Below, in pieces: positions 8,821 to 17,664 of a stretch of DNA of 64,000 nt. This DNA comes from Rubritalea marina DSM 17716. GTDB taxonomy: Bacteria; Verrucomicrobiota; Verrucomicrobiia; Verrucomicrobiales; Akkermansiaceae. Each line of letters begins with the position of its first letter. The stretch's first letter is position 1. The notes under the pieces were generated by a model. The model saw only the letters and a list, made by a program, of their open reading frames with translations, did no database searches and was not told the origin of the DNA. The stretch is taken from positions 186,001-250,000 of the forward strand of contig NZ_KB899247.1 in assembly GCF_000378105.1 (NCBI RefSeq), in the 5' to 3' direction. A program made the position numbers and the translations under genes.

Positions 8821-9108
8821 CTACCAACGATCACGACCGCCGCCATTACCGCGGTTGTCTCTAGGTTCGCGTGGGCGCGCTTCGTTTACTTTCATGTTGC
8901 GTCCATCCAACTCAACACCGTCGAGTTGCTTGATCGCTTCTTGTCCTGAGGCGACGTCATCCATCTCCACGAAACCAAAGCCTTTAGAGCGACCTGTTTC
9001 ACGATCTTCGATGACCAATGCTTTAGAGACGGAACCAAATTGCTCAAACATCTCTCTTACTTCCTTATCAGTTACCTGATAGGACAAGTTTCCTACGTAT
9101 ATATTCAT
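8821..9108 (-). CDS. RNA-recognition-motif (RRM) RNA-binding protein
   Basis: The single RRM of 95 residues has RNP2 as IYVGNLSY (residues 3-10) and RNP1 as KGFGFVEM (about 43-50). A short tail follows, rich in Arg, Gly and Asn (RDNRGNGGGRDRW). This is the standard layout of bacterial Rbp proteins of Cyanobacteria, Bacteroidetes and Verrucomicrobia. In Cyanobacteria they are often cold-induced and thought to act on mRNA. The target here is unknown. It is transcribed alone, with its own terminator. Confidence 0.93.
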   Translation of the reverse strand: MNIYVGNLSYQVTDKEVREMFEQFGSVSKALVIEDRETGRSKGFGFVEMDDVASGQEAIKQLDGVELDGRNMKVNEARPREPRDNRGNGGGRDRW

Positions 9109-9249
9109 ATTCTTACTGTTCTAACGATGCAAAAATCACATCGCCAAGATCCCTTGGTAACACTAATTCGGAGGATAGCTAGATAAAATCAAAAATATCT
9201 GAAGATCAACAGCTTGGGAGGTAATCACACACGCAGCACAGTTCCCGAT

Positions 9250-10053
9250 TCAAGCACCCGCAATCAAAACGCGCTGAGGCGCACTGTAGCAATTAAAACT
9301 AGGCGGTCTAAGAAAACCAATCAGGGTCTGACCACTTTCATGCGCAAGCTCGACCGCTAAACTACTAGGTGCAGAGATGGCTGAAATGATTGGCACTCCA
9401 AGAGCAAACGACTTTTGAATCACCTCAAAAGATACTCGCCCCGATAGCTGGAGAATAGTGCGGCTGAAGTCGACCGTCTCGCTGGCCCCCCATCCAATCA
9501 CCTTATCAATGGCATTATGACGCCCCACATCTTCGCGTAGTGCTAGTAAGTTGCCATCTAGATCGAACAGGCCGGCTGCGTGAAGGCCGCCGGTGGATGC
9601 AAACACTCGCTGCGCATCACGCAGGCGAACAGGTAGTTGAAGCAACACCTGAGCGCAGACACTCGCATCACTCATGACTACGGGATGGTTTTGGCGAATG
9701 GAATCAATACTGGCCTTGCCGCAAATGCCGCAGGACGAGGCAGAGTAGAGGTTGCGCTTGAGTCGCTGATGGTCTACCTCGACATCATCACCAAGAAAGA
9801 CCAAAGCATGGTTTGGGGTGTGCTCTAAATCAATGCTATCAACGGACTCTAAGTGATGAATGATTCCTTCAGTAAGCAGGAAACCTCGCACTAGGTCAGC
9901 ATCATCTCCCGGAGTACGCATCACCACTGCGATTGGGCATCCATCGAGTGTGATTTGCAGCGGTTCTTCAGATGAAACGGCATCGTCTCGTTCTTGAAGT
10001 AGCCCCGAGTGATACTTATGAATGGCAACTTGCTTACTGCGTTCGTTAGGCAT
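9250..10053 (-). CDS. fdhD: FdhD-type sulfurtransferase for formate dehydrogenase
   Basis: FdhD carries sulfur from IscS to the molybdenum cofactor of formate dehydrogenase, which is required for its activity. The protein has 267 residues from ATG 10053, which I prefer over TTG 10059. The redox pair sits in SSCGICGKAS (about residue 107), matching the CxxC of E. coli FdhD. Further conserved parts are STGGLHAAGLF and REDVGRHNAIDKVIG, where the cofactor binds. The start lies inside the end of the MOSC-domain gene (8-base overlap), so the two are translationally coupled. No formate dehydrogenase is in the window. Confidence 0.93.
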   Translation of the reverse strand: MPNERSKQVAIHKYHSGLLQERDDAVSSEEPLQITLDGCPIAVVMRTPGDDADLVRGFLLTEGIIHHLESVDSIDLEHTPNHALVFLGDDVEVDHQRLKRNLYSASSCGICGKASIDSIRQNHPVVMSDASVCAQVLLQLPVRLRDAQRVFASTGGLHAAGLFDLDGNLLALREDVGRHNAIDKVIGWGASETVDFSRTILQLSGRVSFEVIQKSFALGVPIISAISAPSSLAVELAHESGQTLIGFLRPPSFNCYSAPQRVLIAGA

Positions 10054-10546
10054 CTGCAAGGTCTCCTATCATTGTGAGTTCCGCTGGTCCGAGATTGAGC
10101 ACGCCATCTATTAAAATACGCGCACGCAAGCCTCCCCTTCCTTTGAGGAATTCTTCTGCGCCCTCTCGCACGGCTTCATCCATCCAAAAACAAGGTGAAC
10201 ATTCGCCTGATCCAGTCATTTCGACTCCATTGATAGCAAAGCGTTTGCCGATAAGGCTGTTGAGATCAACCCCTTCGATGATCACATTGCGGCGATACGA
10301 CGAGCTAGGCACCTCGGGCATGTCAGCAAACTCACAGACCGCCTGATGCACAGACTGATCGAAAAATGTGATTTGCCCTTTGTAGTCGGGCTTAAAATCG
10401 AAAAATCGATCACCTTCAATCCCCTTGCCAGCCACCAGACTTAACGACTCTTGGGGAACTATCGCGTGGTCGAGCGATCCTTTCCCATATCGGCCAAAGT
10501 AATTGTGTCCTGGGGAGATGTAGAGTTCCTTGATGGTGACTTGCAT
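10046..10546 (-). CDS. MOSC-domain molybdenum-cofactor-binding protein
   Basis: The 166 residues form a stand-alone MOSC domain: GIEGDRFFDFKPDYKGQITF and the conserved cysteine region EMTGSGECSPCFWMDEA (about residues 110-126), then GGLRARILIDG. MOSC domains are found in Moco sulfurases and YiiM-type proteins and bind the cofactor through a conserved cysteine. The gene overlaps fdhD, which points to cofactor sulfuration or delivery to a formate dehydrogenase. That link is inference from context. It is divergent from moaC. Confidence 0.88.
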   Translation of the reverse strand: MQVTIKELYISPGHNYFGRYGKGSLDHAIVPQESLSLVAGKGIEGDRFFDFKPDYKGQITFFDQSVHQAVCEFADMPEVPSSSYRRNVIIEGVDLNSLIGKRFAINGVEMTGSGECSPCFWMDEAVREGAEEFLKGRGGLRARILIDGVLNLGPAELTMIGDLADA

Positions 10547-10589
10547 AGTGGTGAAGCTTCGTGGCTAGATACTTCATTCCACAATGGCT

Positions 10590-10613
10590 GGGCGCCATCC
10601 TGATCTGGTGCCC
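10590..10613 (+). promoter_or_regulatory. Hairpin in the moaC leader
   Basis: The arms GGGCGCCA and TGGTGCCC pair fully as RNA (one G-U) with an eight-base loop. The hairpin lies 67 bases before moaC in the 134-base divergent space. I cannot match it to the Moco riboswitch core by eye, so its regulatory role is unproven. Confidence 0.3.
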
Positions 10614-10680
10614 ATCGAGGAATCTAGAATCAAGCCGGATTGTTATTGTCAGCCCCACTTATCTATCGCCAGACTCAGCT

Positions 10681-11163
10681 ATGCAACCATTTACTCACCT
10701 CGATGCAAACGATCAACCTGGTATGGTCGATGTCTCGGATAAAAATACCAGCAAGCGCACCGCCATCGCCGAGTCCACCATCACCCTAGGTTTGGAAGTG
10801 ATGAAGCTGATGCAGGACGGTGAAATCCAATCCAAAAAGGGACCAATCTTCCAAACCGCGATCATCGCCGGCACCATGGCTGCCAAGAAAACTTCCGACT
10901 GGATCCCCCTCTGCCACCCGATCCCACTAGAAAGTTGTAAATTCAACATCGAGGCGATCAACGAAACCCAAGTCCGCGTGCTCTGCACCTGCATCACCAC
11001 GTCGCGCACCGGCGTCGAAATGGAAGCCCTCACCGGCGCCTCAGCCGCCTCACTCACCGTCTACGACATGTGCAAAGCCGTGAGTAAAGCGATCACCATC
11101 GAGCAAACCAAATTGCTCAAAAAGACCGGCGGTAAGTCGGATTTCAATCTAAGTAATGAGTAG
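10681..11163 (+). CDS. moaC: Cyclic pyranopterin monophosphate synthase
   Basis: MoaC makes cyclic pyranopterin monophosphate from the MoaA product, the first committed stage of molybdenum cofactor synthesis. ATG 10681 gives 160 aa, the usual length. The same frame is open for 120 bases upstream, but that extension is not MoaC-like. Active-site segments are visible: MVDVSDK, WIPLCHPIPLE (about residues 75-85) and MEALTGASAASLTVYDMCKA with the conserved Asp and Lys. It is divergent from the MOSC/fdhD pair. moaA is not in the window. Confidence 0.95.
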   Translation: MQPFTHLDANDQPGMVDVSDKNTSKRTAIAESTITLGLEVMKLMQDGEIQSKKGPIFQTAIIAGTMAAKKTSDWIPLCHPIPLESCKFNIEAINETQVRVLCTCITTSRTGVEMEALTGASAASLTVYDMCKAVSKAITIEQTKLLKKTGGKSDFNLSNE

Positions 11164-11197
11164 CAAGTAGAGAGTTAGACATCCTTAGTCTCCTAAG

Positions 11198-12607
11198 ATG
11201 AAATTTAAATTCATTCTCCCATCGCTGACTGAGGCTGAAAGCCCCATGTGGAGGCCCATCAAGTACTCTCTATTCCCTCCATTAGGCCTGGCAACCCTAG
11301 CGGCGTATCTCCCAGATGATTACGAAGCTGAAATTGTCGACCAACATGTTCAAAAAATAGACATTTCCGACACTCCCGATGTTGTTGCCATTGAGGTATA
11401 CATCACCAATGCATACCGAGCCTATCAAATTGCTGACCACTATCGAAGCAAAGGCGTCATGGTTATTCTAGGCGGATTACATGTGACCTCATTGCCAGAC
11501 GAAGCCGCGAACCATGCAGACAGTATATTCCTAGGTCCAGCTGAAGAATCATTCCCTAGATTCCTAAAGGACTTAAAAAACAACAATGTTGCTAAAAGTT
11601 ACACATCGCACAGCAGAACACTAGTTGGTGTCCCGCCGATTCGCCGAGATCTAATCCAGCGCAATTTGTATTTAGTGCCTAATTCAATAGTAGTGACGCG
11701 TGGCTGCCCACACCACTGCAACTTTTGCTACAAAGATGCGTTCTACACCGGTGGTAAATCGTTTTACACACAACGAGTTGACGAAGCATTAGCCGAAATT
11801 GATAGGCTACCAGGCAGGCATCTCTATTTTTTAGATGACCACATCCTAGGTCACCAACGCTTTGCTAGAGACCTCTTCTCGGGCATGCGTGGAATGAATC
11901 GCGTTTTCCAAGGTGCAGCCACAGTAAATTCTATCCTTGATGGTGACCTCATCGAACGCGCAGCAGACGCAGGGCTCCGCAGTATATTCGTTGGTTTTGA
12001 AAGTCTCTCACAAGAAAGTCTCCAATCTAGCAATAAACGTCAAAACCTAGGACGTGACTACGAAAAAGCTATCAATCGATTGCATGATCTGGGAATCATG
12101 ATCAATGGCAGCTTTGTGTTTGGTCTAGATGGCGACACTCCGAATGTATTCCAACGTACGGTCGATTGGGCAGTGAGAAACGGTATTACCACATCAACAT
12201 TTCACATAGCAACACCATATCCTGGGACGGGCTTCTATGAACAAATTAAGAGTGCGGGAAGACTAACTACGAGTGATTGGGATTTATTTGACACGCGTCA
12301 TGTCACATTCAAACCACTCGGCATGACACCAAAGCAACTGAAGGAAGGTTATGATCAAGCATATCGTGATTTTTATTCTTGGAGTTCTATCATTAACGCA
12401 AGCTTCACCCATGGATCTGCTAAGCACCAACTCAAGCATTTCTTCTACACAAGTGGATGGAAGAAGTTTGAACCTCTATGGAATGCCGCAATTCAGCTGA
12501 AGCGACTCAATCAAATGACTCCCGTGCTGGAAGCCGTGCTTTCAAAGGTTACAAAGAATCAGACAAGCTCTTTAATCACCACTCAACATGGTGTAGCTAG
12601 TGACTAA
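11198..12607 (+). CDS. B12-binding-fold radical SAM protein, unknown substrate
   Basis: The protein has 469 residues. Residues 1-140 resemble the cobalamin-binding Rossmann fold that precedes many radical SAM domains (YEAEIVDQHVQKID, then VMVILGGLHVTSLPDEA), but the DxHxxG cobalamin ligand motif is not present as such. The radical SAM cluster is C170-P-H-H-C174-N-F-C177, and the LYFLDDHILG segment and the FVGFESLS strand also fit the fold. Relatives include HpnP/HpnJ-type and BchE-like enzymes, so a methyl transfer or cyclisation is possible, but I cannot name the reaction. It lies 34 bases after moaC and may be read from that transcript. Codons are more AT-rich than in moaC. Confidence 0.8.
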   Translation: MKFKFILPSLTEAESPMWRPIKYSLFPPLGLATLAAYLPDDYEAEIVDQHVQKIDISDTPDVVAIEVYITNAYRAYQIADHYRSKGVMVILGGLHVTSLPDEAANHADSIFLGPAEESFPRFLKDLKNNNVAKSYTSHSRTLVGVPPIRRDLIQRNLYLVPNSIVVTRGCPHHCNFCYKDAFYTGGKSFYTQRVDEALAEIDRLPGRHLYFLDDHILGHQRFARDLFSGMRGMNRVFQGAATVNSILDGDLIERAADAGLRSIFVGFESLSQESLQSSNKRQNLGRDYEKAINRLHDLGIMINGSFVFGLDGDTPNVFQRTVDWAVRNGITTSTFHIATPYPGTGFYEQIKSAGRLTTSDWDLFDTRHVTFKPLGMTPKQLKEGYDQAYRDFYSWSSIINASFTHGSAKHQLKHFFYTSGWKKFEPLWNAAIQLKRLNQMTPVLEAVLSKVTKNQTSSLITTQHGVASD

Positions 12608-12696
12608 CAGGCCTTCTAACTACGGGTCGAGATCTAATCCAATTTTATCCTTCCATGTGTTGGGAGAGTGGTTAAATTGCGAGCACCTTTTCACCT

Positions 12697-14154
12697 ATGC
12701 AGACGGAGCAATACAAGACCAATAAGACCCCATATCAAAAGAACTCCAACGAGCCCCCTGAGTTACTCAAGGCCCCGAGGATGGATGATGTGGAGGCTAT
12801 GGCGGCTCGTTCCCTGCCGAATGCGATTGGACCAGAGAAGTCCTTGCTATCCTCGATGCTTCAGGACCCTGCTGAATACGTGATGAAGGCTGAGGAGATG
12901 GGGCTCACTCCAGAGCACCTCTATCATCCATCGCACCAAACATTGTACCGGGTGATCAAAGAAATCTCTGACGGCAGTGGTGCGATCGAATTGGTGTCTC
13001 TCACCCAGAAACTCATGGATCAGGGTGTGTTGGAGAATATTGGTGGTGCAGCAGCCTTAACCGAGATTTACACCTACGCCCCCACCGCCGCGCACTTTGA
13101 ACACCACTTGGGAATCGTCAAAGACAAGTACATCCTGCGCAATGTGATTTCATCATGTACCGAGGCGATCACTCGCTCTTTCGAAGATCAAGAGGAAGTG
13201 GCTTCGCTCTTGGATGAAGTCGAGCAGAAGATTTTCGCCATCCGCGAGGGTGCTGACATCGAGCAAGCCCCCACAGTCAAAGAAGACATCAAAAAGGTCC
13301 TCGATAACTTTGAGCAATTTCTTGCCGACGGTGGCGCGCCGATGGGGATCAAGTCGGGCTACAACCAACTCGACACGATGTGCAATGGTTTAAAGTCCGG
13401 TGAGATGTTCGTCATTGCCGCCCGTCCGTCGATGGGTAAGACATCCTTTGTGATGAATATCATCGAGCACATCTGTCTGGATGCGAAGATGCCGTCGATG
13501 TTCTTCTCATGTGAGATGACTTCTGAGCAGATTGTCCAACGTCTCTTATTTGCGCGTGCTCGCTACGCGATCACCAACTTACGTAATGGGTTCAAACCAA
13601 CCAAGTCTGACCTTTTGCGCATCAAGAATGCCGCGGAAGAAATTGCCACCTCCAAGCTCTTTATCGATGACACCGCAGGTATTTCCATCTCCGAACTACG
13701 TGCTAAGGCACGACGCAAAAAGAAGGAAGAAGACATCCAAGTGATCGCGATCGATTACCTTCAGTTGATGAAATCGACCTCGAAGCAGGCGCAGAACTCA
13801 CGTGAACGTGAAATTGCTGAAATTTCTGCCGGCCTCAAGGCATTGGCCAAAGAGCTCGGAATTCCGATTATTGTACTGGCGCAGCTCAACCGTGGACCTG
13901 AAAACCGTGGTGGCACGCCGAAGATGTCTGACCTTCGTGAATCTGGGTCGATCGAGCAGGATGCCGACATGATTGGACTGCTCTACCGTACTGCCTACTA
14001 CGCAGAAGATCAGGAACAACGTGATGCCGACGATGGCATTGCCGAGCTCAACCTAGCCAAGAACCGTAACGGCCCAACCGGCTCTATCCCCCTCACCTTC
14101 ATCAAGGAACTCATGCGCTTCGAGACAAGATCCTTTGAATCCGAGCCGGAGTAA
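12697..14154 (+). CDS. dnaB: Replicative DNA helicase DnaB
   Basis: DnaB is the hexameric 5'-3' helicase at the replication fork. It has 485 residues from ATG 12697. The N-terminal interaction domain spans about 40-145 (AIGPEKSLLSSMLQDP). The RecA-like core begins with a linker helix at about 190. Walker A is AARPSMGKTS at 241-250, Walker B is VIAIDYLQLM, and the arginine-finger/DNA-loop region is SREREIAEISAGLKALAKEL followed by LAQLNRG and DLRESGSIEQDADM. No intein interrupts the P-loop or the downstream motifs. A terminator follows directly. Confidence 0.97.
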   Translation: MQTEQYKTNKTPYQKNSNEPPELLKAPRMDDVEAMAARSLPNAIGPEKSLLSSMLQDPAEYVMKAEEMGLTPEHLYHPSHQTLYRVIKEISDGSGAIELVSLTQKLMDQGVLENIGGAAALTEIYTYAPTAAHFEHHLGIVKDKYILRNVISSCTEAITRSFEDQEEVASLLDEVEQKIFAIREGADIEQAPTVKEDIKKVLDNFEQFLADGGAPMGIKSGYNQLDTMCNGLKSGEMFVIAARPSMGKTSFVMNIIEHICLDAKMPSMFFSCEMTSEQIVQRLLFARARYAITNLRNGFKPTKSDLLRIKNAAEEIATSKLFIDDTAGISISELRAKARRKKKEEDIQVIAIDYLQLMKSTSKQAQNSREREIAEISAGLKALAKELGIPIIVLAQLNRGPENRGGTPKMSDLRESGSIEQDADMIGLLYRTAYYAEDQEQRDADDGIAELNLAKNRNGPTGSIPLTFIKELMRFETRSFESEPE

Positions 14155-14164
14155 ACACTGGAGC

Positions 14165-14194
14165 ACCCACACCCATTGAGCGTGTGGGTTTTTT
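14165..14194 (+). terminator. Rho-independent terminator of dnaB
   Basis: The arms ACCCACAC and GTGTGGGT close a nine-base loop and run into a T-tract. The structure ends next to the stop codon of the convergent helicase gene. Confidence 0.85.
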
Positions 14195-14195
14195 A

Positions 14196-16229
14196 TTACC
14201 ATTCGGTAGAGCCTTGGACTTGCCATTCCTCGAGTAATTCAGGAGGGACGTCCTCAAAGAATCTGGAAGGATTCACCACGTATTCGCCAGTGTAGCTGCG
14301 CGGGTTCGTCATCGGATAGCACAGATAGAGTTGGTCTTTGGCGCGGGTGAGAGCCACATAGAATAGGCGTCGTTCCTCTTCAAATTGTTGCCAATCATCG
14401 GTCTCCATCACTCGCTGGTTGGGGAACATTCCATCGGCTAGCCAGATGATGAATACCGCCTTCCACTCAAGCCCTTTGGCTTGGTGAATCGTGCTTAGGG
14501 TGATGGATTCTTCATCTTGCTTTGCTTGCTTATTTTTACCATTTGGCTGCCCGTCGACCGAACTCATCAATGCGAGCTGGCCCAGAAACTCATCCACCTC
14601 AGTGTAGCTTTGGGCGTATTGCATCAGCTGTTGGATGTCCTGCTTGCGTTGCTCGTAGTTGTCAAAGCTATCGCGCATGTAGTCATCGTAGACTCCTTCG
14701 CTGATGCTGTAGATCATGTCATAAGGTGATTGATAACCATCCCGCGTCACGAGCTCGTCGAGTGTGTAGCAAAGTTGTTCCCACTGACTGGCAGCTTTTT
14801 TAGGAACCTTGAGTTCGAGTAGGTACTCAGAAAATGAGAGTGGCGGGTCATCGTGTTGAGCCACTGGTAGATTGAGCCAAGCTTGCCACAACTTTTGAGC
14901 ACTCACAGCGCCAATCCCTGGCAGCATCCCAACCATTCTCTTGAATGAGATTTCATCTCGCCGGTTCACTACAAAGCGAATGAACGCGGCGACGTCTTTG
15001 ACGTGCGCCTGCTCAAAGAATCTTAGCCCTGAGGTGATTTGAAATGGGAGATCGCGAGCGGTGAACTCCATTTGCACTTCCATTGATTGGTAGTGCGCAC
15101 GATAGAGGACAGCAATCTCGCTCATTTCGAGACCCTCACCAATCAATTCTTCGATGCGTTGAGCAACGAAGTTTGACTGCGCGCGCGGATCGGATACGGG
15201 AATGACGGCTGGTGCCATGGAGCCAATTTCGCGAAAAGCGCTGAGTTCCTTGGGGATTTGCTCTGTGTTAGCACGAATCGCTGCATTCGAGAGCTCTAAG
15301 ATCTCTGGGCTGGATCGGTAATTTGTTTCAATCTTGAAAACCAAGGCGTCCGGGTACCGTGCATGAAAATTCAAGATATTCTGCATGTCTGCACCACGCC
15401 ACGAATAAATAGACTGCGCGTCGTCACCAACTACCATGAGGCTGTTGGATTCCCCTACCAACTGATCAATCAAAGCACACTGGATGGCATTCGTGTCTTG
15501 GTATTCATCCACCAGAACATAGCGGAACTTCCTCTGATAAAGGCTTCGCAGGTCGGCATCCTCCCGTAAAAGCTTCAAAGTTAAGATCAACAGGTCATCG
15601 AAATCCATGCTGTTGGTCTCAAGCTTCTTCTTTTCATAAGCTCGCTGCAGTCCAACAATTTGGTCTAACCATTCATTAAAATAATCGTAAGACTCCTGAA
15701 TGATCTTCTCGATGCTTGAGCTGGTATTCTGAGCGAGGCTGAAGATGGTGAGAAGGACATCAGCCTTCGGGAAACGGCGGTTTTTCGTGTCAACATCGGC
15801 ATTTTTGACCAGCTCGCGCATCATCGATTTCTGATCATCACTATCGAGGATGGAGAAGCTGCGGGTGAAGCCAATCTCATCAGCATGGCGGCGGAGTATC
15901 CGATTGCAGATAGAGTGGAAGGTCCCACCCCAGAGCTCACTGGTGTCTTGAGGAATGAGCTCCTTCACACGTTCTAGCATCTCACGTGATGCCTTGTTAG
16001 TGAAGGTGAGCAATAAGATATTCTTGGCTTCAACTTGTTGATCGAGCAGGAAAGCCACACGGTATGTCAAGGTGCGCGTCTTGCCACTCCCAGCACCCGC
16101 GATAACCAGGGCGTGCCCTGGCGGTGAAGTGACAGCTTCGTGCTGCTGCTCGTTCAATTCAGCCTGATAGTCTATACCAGAACTGCCTGATTGCGGGGGT
16201 TTAGAGGTGAGCTTGTATTCGCGTGCCAT
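14196..16229 (-). CDS. UvrD/Rep/PcrA-family superfamily 1 DNA helicase
   Basis: This is a 3'-5' SF1A helicase of 677 residues, the size of Rep/PcrA. The motifs appear in order: the Q motif ELNEQQHEAV, Walker A AGAGSGKTRTL (about residues 44-54), VLVDEYQDTN (motif II), DDAQSIYSWRGAD (III), ETNYRSSPEIL (IV), STIHQAKGLEWKAVFI (V) and VALTRAKDQLYL (VI). Family members act in mismatch or excision repair, plasmid replication, or removal of proteins from DNA. I cannot tell UvrD from Rep by eye. It begins 5 bases after the TPR gene and is the last gene of the fmt-CDF-TPR-helicase run. Confidence 0.93.
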   Translation of the reverse strand: MAREYKLTSKPPQSGSSGIDYQAELNEQQHEAVTSPPGHALVIAGAGSGKTRTLTYRVAFLLDQQVEAKNILLLTFTNKASREMLERVKELIPQDTSELWGGTFHSICNRILRRHADEIGFTRSFSILDSDDQKSMMRELVKNADVDTKNRRFPKADVLLTIFSLAQNTSSSIEKIIQESYDYFNEWLDQIVGLQRAYEKKKLETNSMDFDDLLILTLKLLREDADLRSLYQRKFRYVLVDEYQDTNAIQCALIDQLVGESNSLMVVGDDAQSIYSWRGADMQNILNFHARYPDALVFKIETNYRSSPEILELSNAAIRANTEQIPKELSAFREIGSMAPAVIPVSDPRAQSNFVAQRIEELIGEGLEMSEIAVLYRAHYQSMEVQMEFTARDLPFQITSGLRFFEQAHVKDVAAFIRFVVNRRDEISFKRMVGMLPGIGAVSAQKLWQAWLNLPVAQHDDPPLSFSEYLLELKVPKKAASQWEQLCYTLDELVTRDGYQSPYDMIYSISEGVYDDYMRDSFDNYEQRKQDIQQLMQYAQSYTEVDEFLGQLALMSSVDGQPNGKNKQAKQDEESITLSTIHQAKGLEWKAVFIIWLADGMFPNQRVMETDDWQQFEEERRLFYVALTRAKDQLYLCYPMTNPRSYTGEYVVNPSRFFEDVPPELLEEWQVQGSTEW

Positions 16230-16234
16230 CGCGA

Positions 16235-16660
16235 CTACTCTGATGCTTGTTTTGCAAATTTCAAGTACTTGGAGTGCTCGCCTTCGAAGAATTCCTTACC
16301 TTCGATCTCAAAGGCTTTACAGAGCAAGTCTGCGGCCAGACCCTCGTTCTCTAACTCAAGTGCGCATTGTCCACGGCGTAAGCACAGGTAAGCATTGTCG
16401 GATGCAGTGGGATCAAGCTCAAACACTTCATCAAATTTCTCCATCGCCTCAGCGAACTCATCTTGCTCAAAGTGGTTGTCTCCCATATTGGAGAGCAGCC
16501 AGACGTAGGCTTTCCACTCAGGCTTTGGTTCAGGAAGTTTTTCAAAGACGGTATAAAGATCTCGGTTGGAGGCATGGTAGCGTTCCTCATCCTGAGCCTC
16601 AACCGCTCTATGGCAGAGACTTACAAGTTCAGATTTGAGTGGTTCGTCTAAATCTTTCAT
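16235..16660 (-). CDS. Small TPR-like protein, unknown function
   Basis: The 141 residues are all helical, with at least two TPR-type repeats (WKAYVWLLSNMGDNHFEQDE; FAEAMEKFDEVFELDPTASD, followed by NAYLCLRRGQCALELENEG). There is no signal peptide, so it is likely cytoplasmic. It is tightly packed between the CDF transporter gene (3-base gap) and the helicase gene (5-base gap), which suggests cotranscription. I see no evidence of a specific partner. Confidence 0.75.
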   Translation of the reverse strand: MKDLDEPLKSELVSLCHRAVEAQDEERYHASNRDLYTVFEKLPEPKPEWKAYVWLLSNMGDNHFEQDEFAEAMEKFDEVFELDPTASDNAYLCLRRGQCALELENEGLAADLLCKAFEIEGKEFFEGEHSKYLKFAKQASE

Positions 16661-16663
16661 AGC

Positions 16664-17620
16664 TTAAATATCTTCTTGTTTCACTTCTGCAAAGGCGGTC
16701 TTTGATGTGAAAATCACTTCGGCCATCGAAGACCCCGTGACCTCCATGCAAACCTTTACAACTGTTGCACGAGCTTCGTCAAGGGCATCTACCCCCACCT
16801 TCCCGTGAGGCAATACGTGGGCAATGCAATAATGCCCCCTCCCCATTTTCGTCATTTGAAAATCAATCAAGTCAAAAGCTTCATATGCCTCGGTAGAAAG
16901 GGCCGTGTCTATCGCTAGGCGCACTTCCTCGACATTGTCTGCTGGGCACGACTTCCCTGATATCTCATCGAGGCTCTTACGCAGCAAGGAGGCCGGAGTT
17001 CCGACTGCCACGATGCAGAGGGTGATGACGAGAATGGAGTCGGCTATTGGAATTAATCCCGCCACAGCTGTGTTGCCAAGATACTGCACCCCAACGAGCA
17101 CCACCCCAGCCACCGCTGACATTGCGCCATCAATGATGGCCGCATAGCGTTCTGCTGCGAGGATTTCTGAGTTCTTCTCGGTGCGAACCCAAGCTTTATG
17201 GTAAATGGCGGCCATGCTGAAGCAAATCACAACCATCATCACAGAATACACCATGATGGGCCCATGCAGTATTGCCTCCACTTCACCGCCCTGGGCATAT
17301 TGGATGATCTTGTCAGCCGCTCCGAGAACAGCGAAACTCAGCACGCCGAGGAGTACGAGCGACCTAAATAAAACGTAGAGTGTCTCATTGGCGTAATACC
17401 CGTATGGAAACTCAGGATTTGGATTGCGTGTGATTTGTTTGGATACATAGCCAGCTACTAGGATAGAGGCTAGGTTTACCATTGAGAAGAGCCCGTCGAC
17501 GAGCAAGGCGTCGGAACGCGATATTTCGGCCGTCACCACACCAGCTAGACCCATGATTGAGTTGCCTATGATGGCATAGCGTAGCGCCTTGCGTTCGATG
17601 TCTTGGTGATCCGTATTCAC
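16664..17620 (-). CDS. Cation diffusion facilitator (CDF) family transporter, atypical metal site
   Basis: The 318 residues comprise six membrane segments (about 15-35, 42-62, 82-102, 122-140, 157-178, 180-200) and a cytoplasmic C-terminal domain. CDF proteins exchange Zn, Mn, Fe or Co for protons. Canonical members bind metal with DxxHSxxD-type motifs in helices 2 and 5. Here the equivalents read VDGLFSMVN and IDGAMSAVA, so one Asp per helix remains and the His and second Asp are replaced. This resembles a known divergent CDF branch, and the transported ion cannot be inferred. The start is GTG 17620, 44 bases after fmt. Confidence 0.82.
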   Translation of the reverse strand: MNTDHQDIERKALRYAIIGNSIMGLAGVVTAEISRSDALLVDGLFSMVNLASILVAGYVSKQITRNPNPEFPYGYYANETLYVLFRSLVLLGVLSFAVLGAADKIIQYAQGGEVEAILHGPIMVYSVMMVVICFSMAAIYHKAWVRTEKNSEILAAERYAAIIDGAMSAVAGVVLVGVQYLGNTAVAGLIPIADSILVITLCIVAVGTPASLLRKSLDEISGKSCPADNVEEVRLAIDTALSTEAYEAFDLIDFQMTKMGRGHYCIAHVLPHGKVGVDALDEARATVVKVCMEVTGSSMAEVIFTSKTAFAEVKQEDI

Positions 17621-17664
17621 TCAATCAATGTAACAGGCTTGCAGTATTGTGCTAGTGTTATGTC

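Noticed and set aside
10561-10680. 40-residue N-terminal extension of MoaC
   Set aside because: The extension is not MoaC-like. Starting at ATG 10681 gives the standard 160-residue enzyme.
12655-12690. Stretch resembling a tRNA 5' end (GGGAGAGTGGTTAAATTGC)
   Set aside because: No acceptor, anticodon or T-arm pairing follows; the sequence is the dnaB leader.
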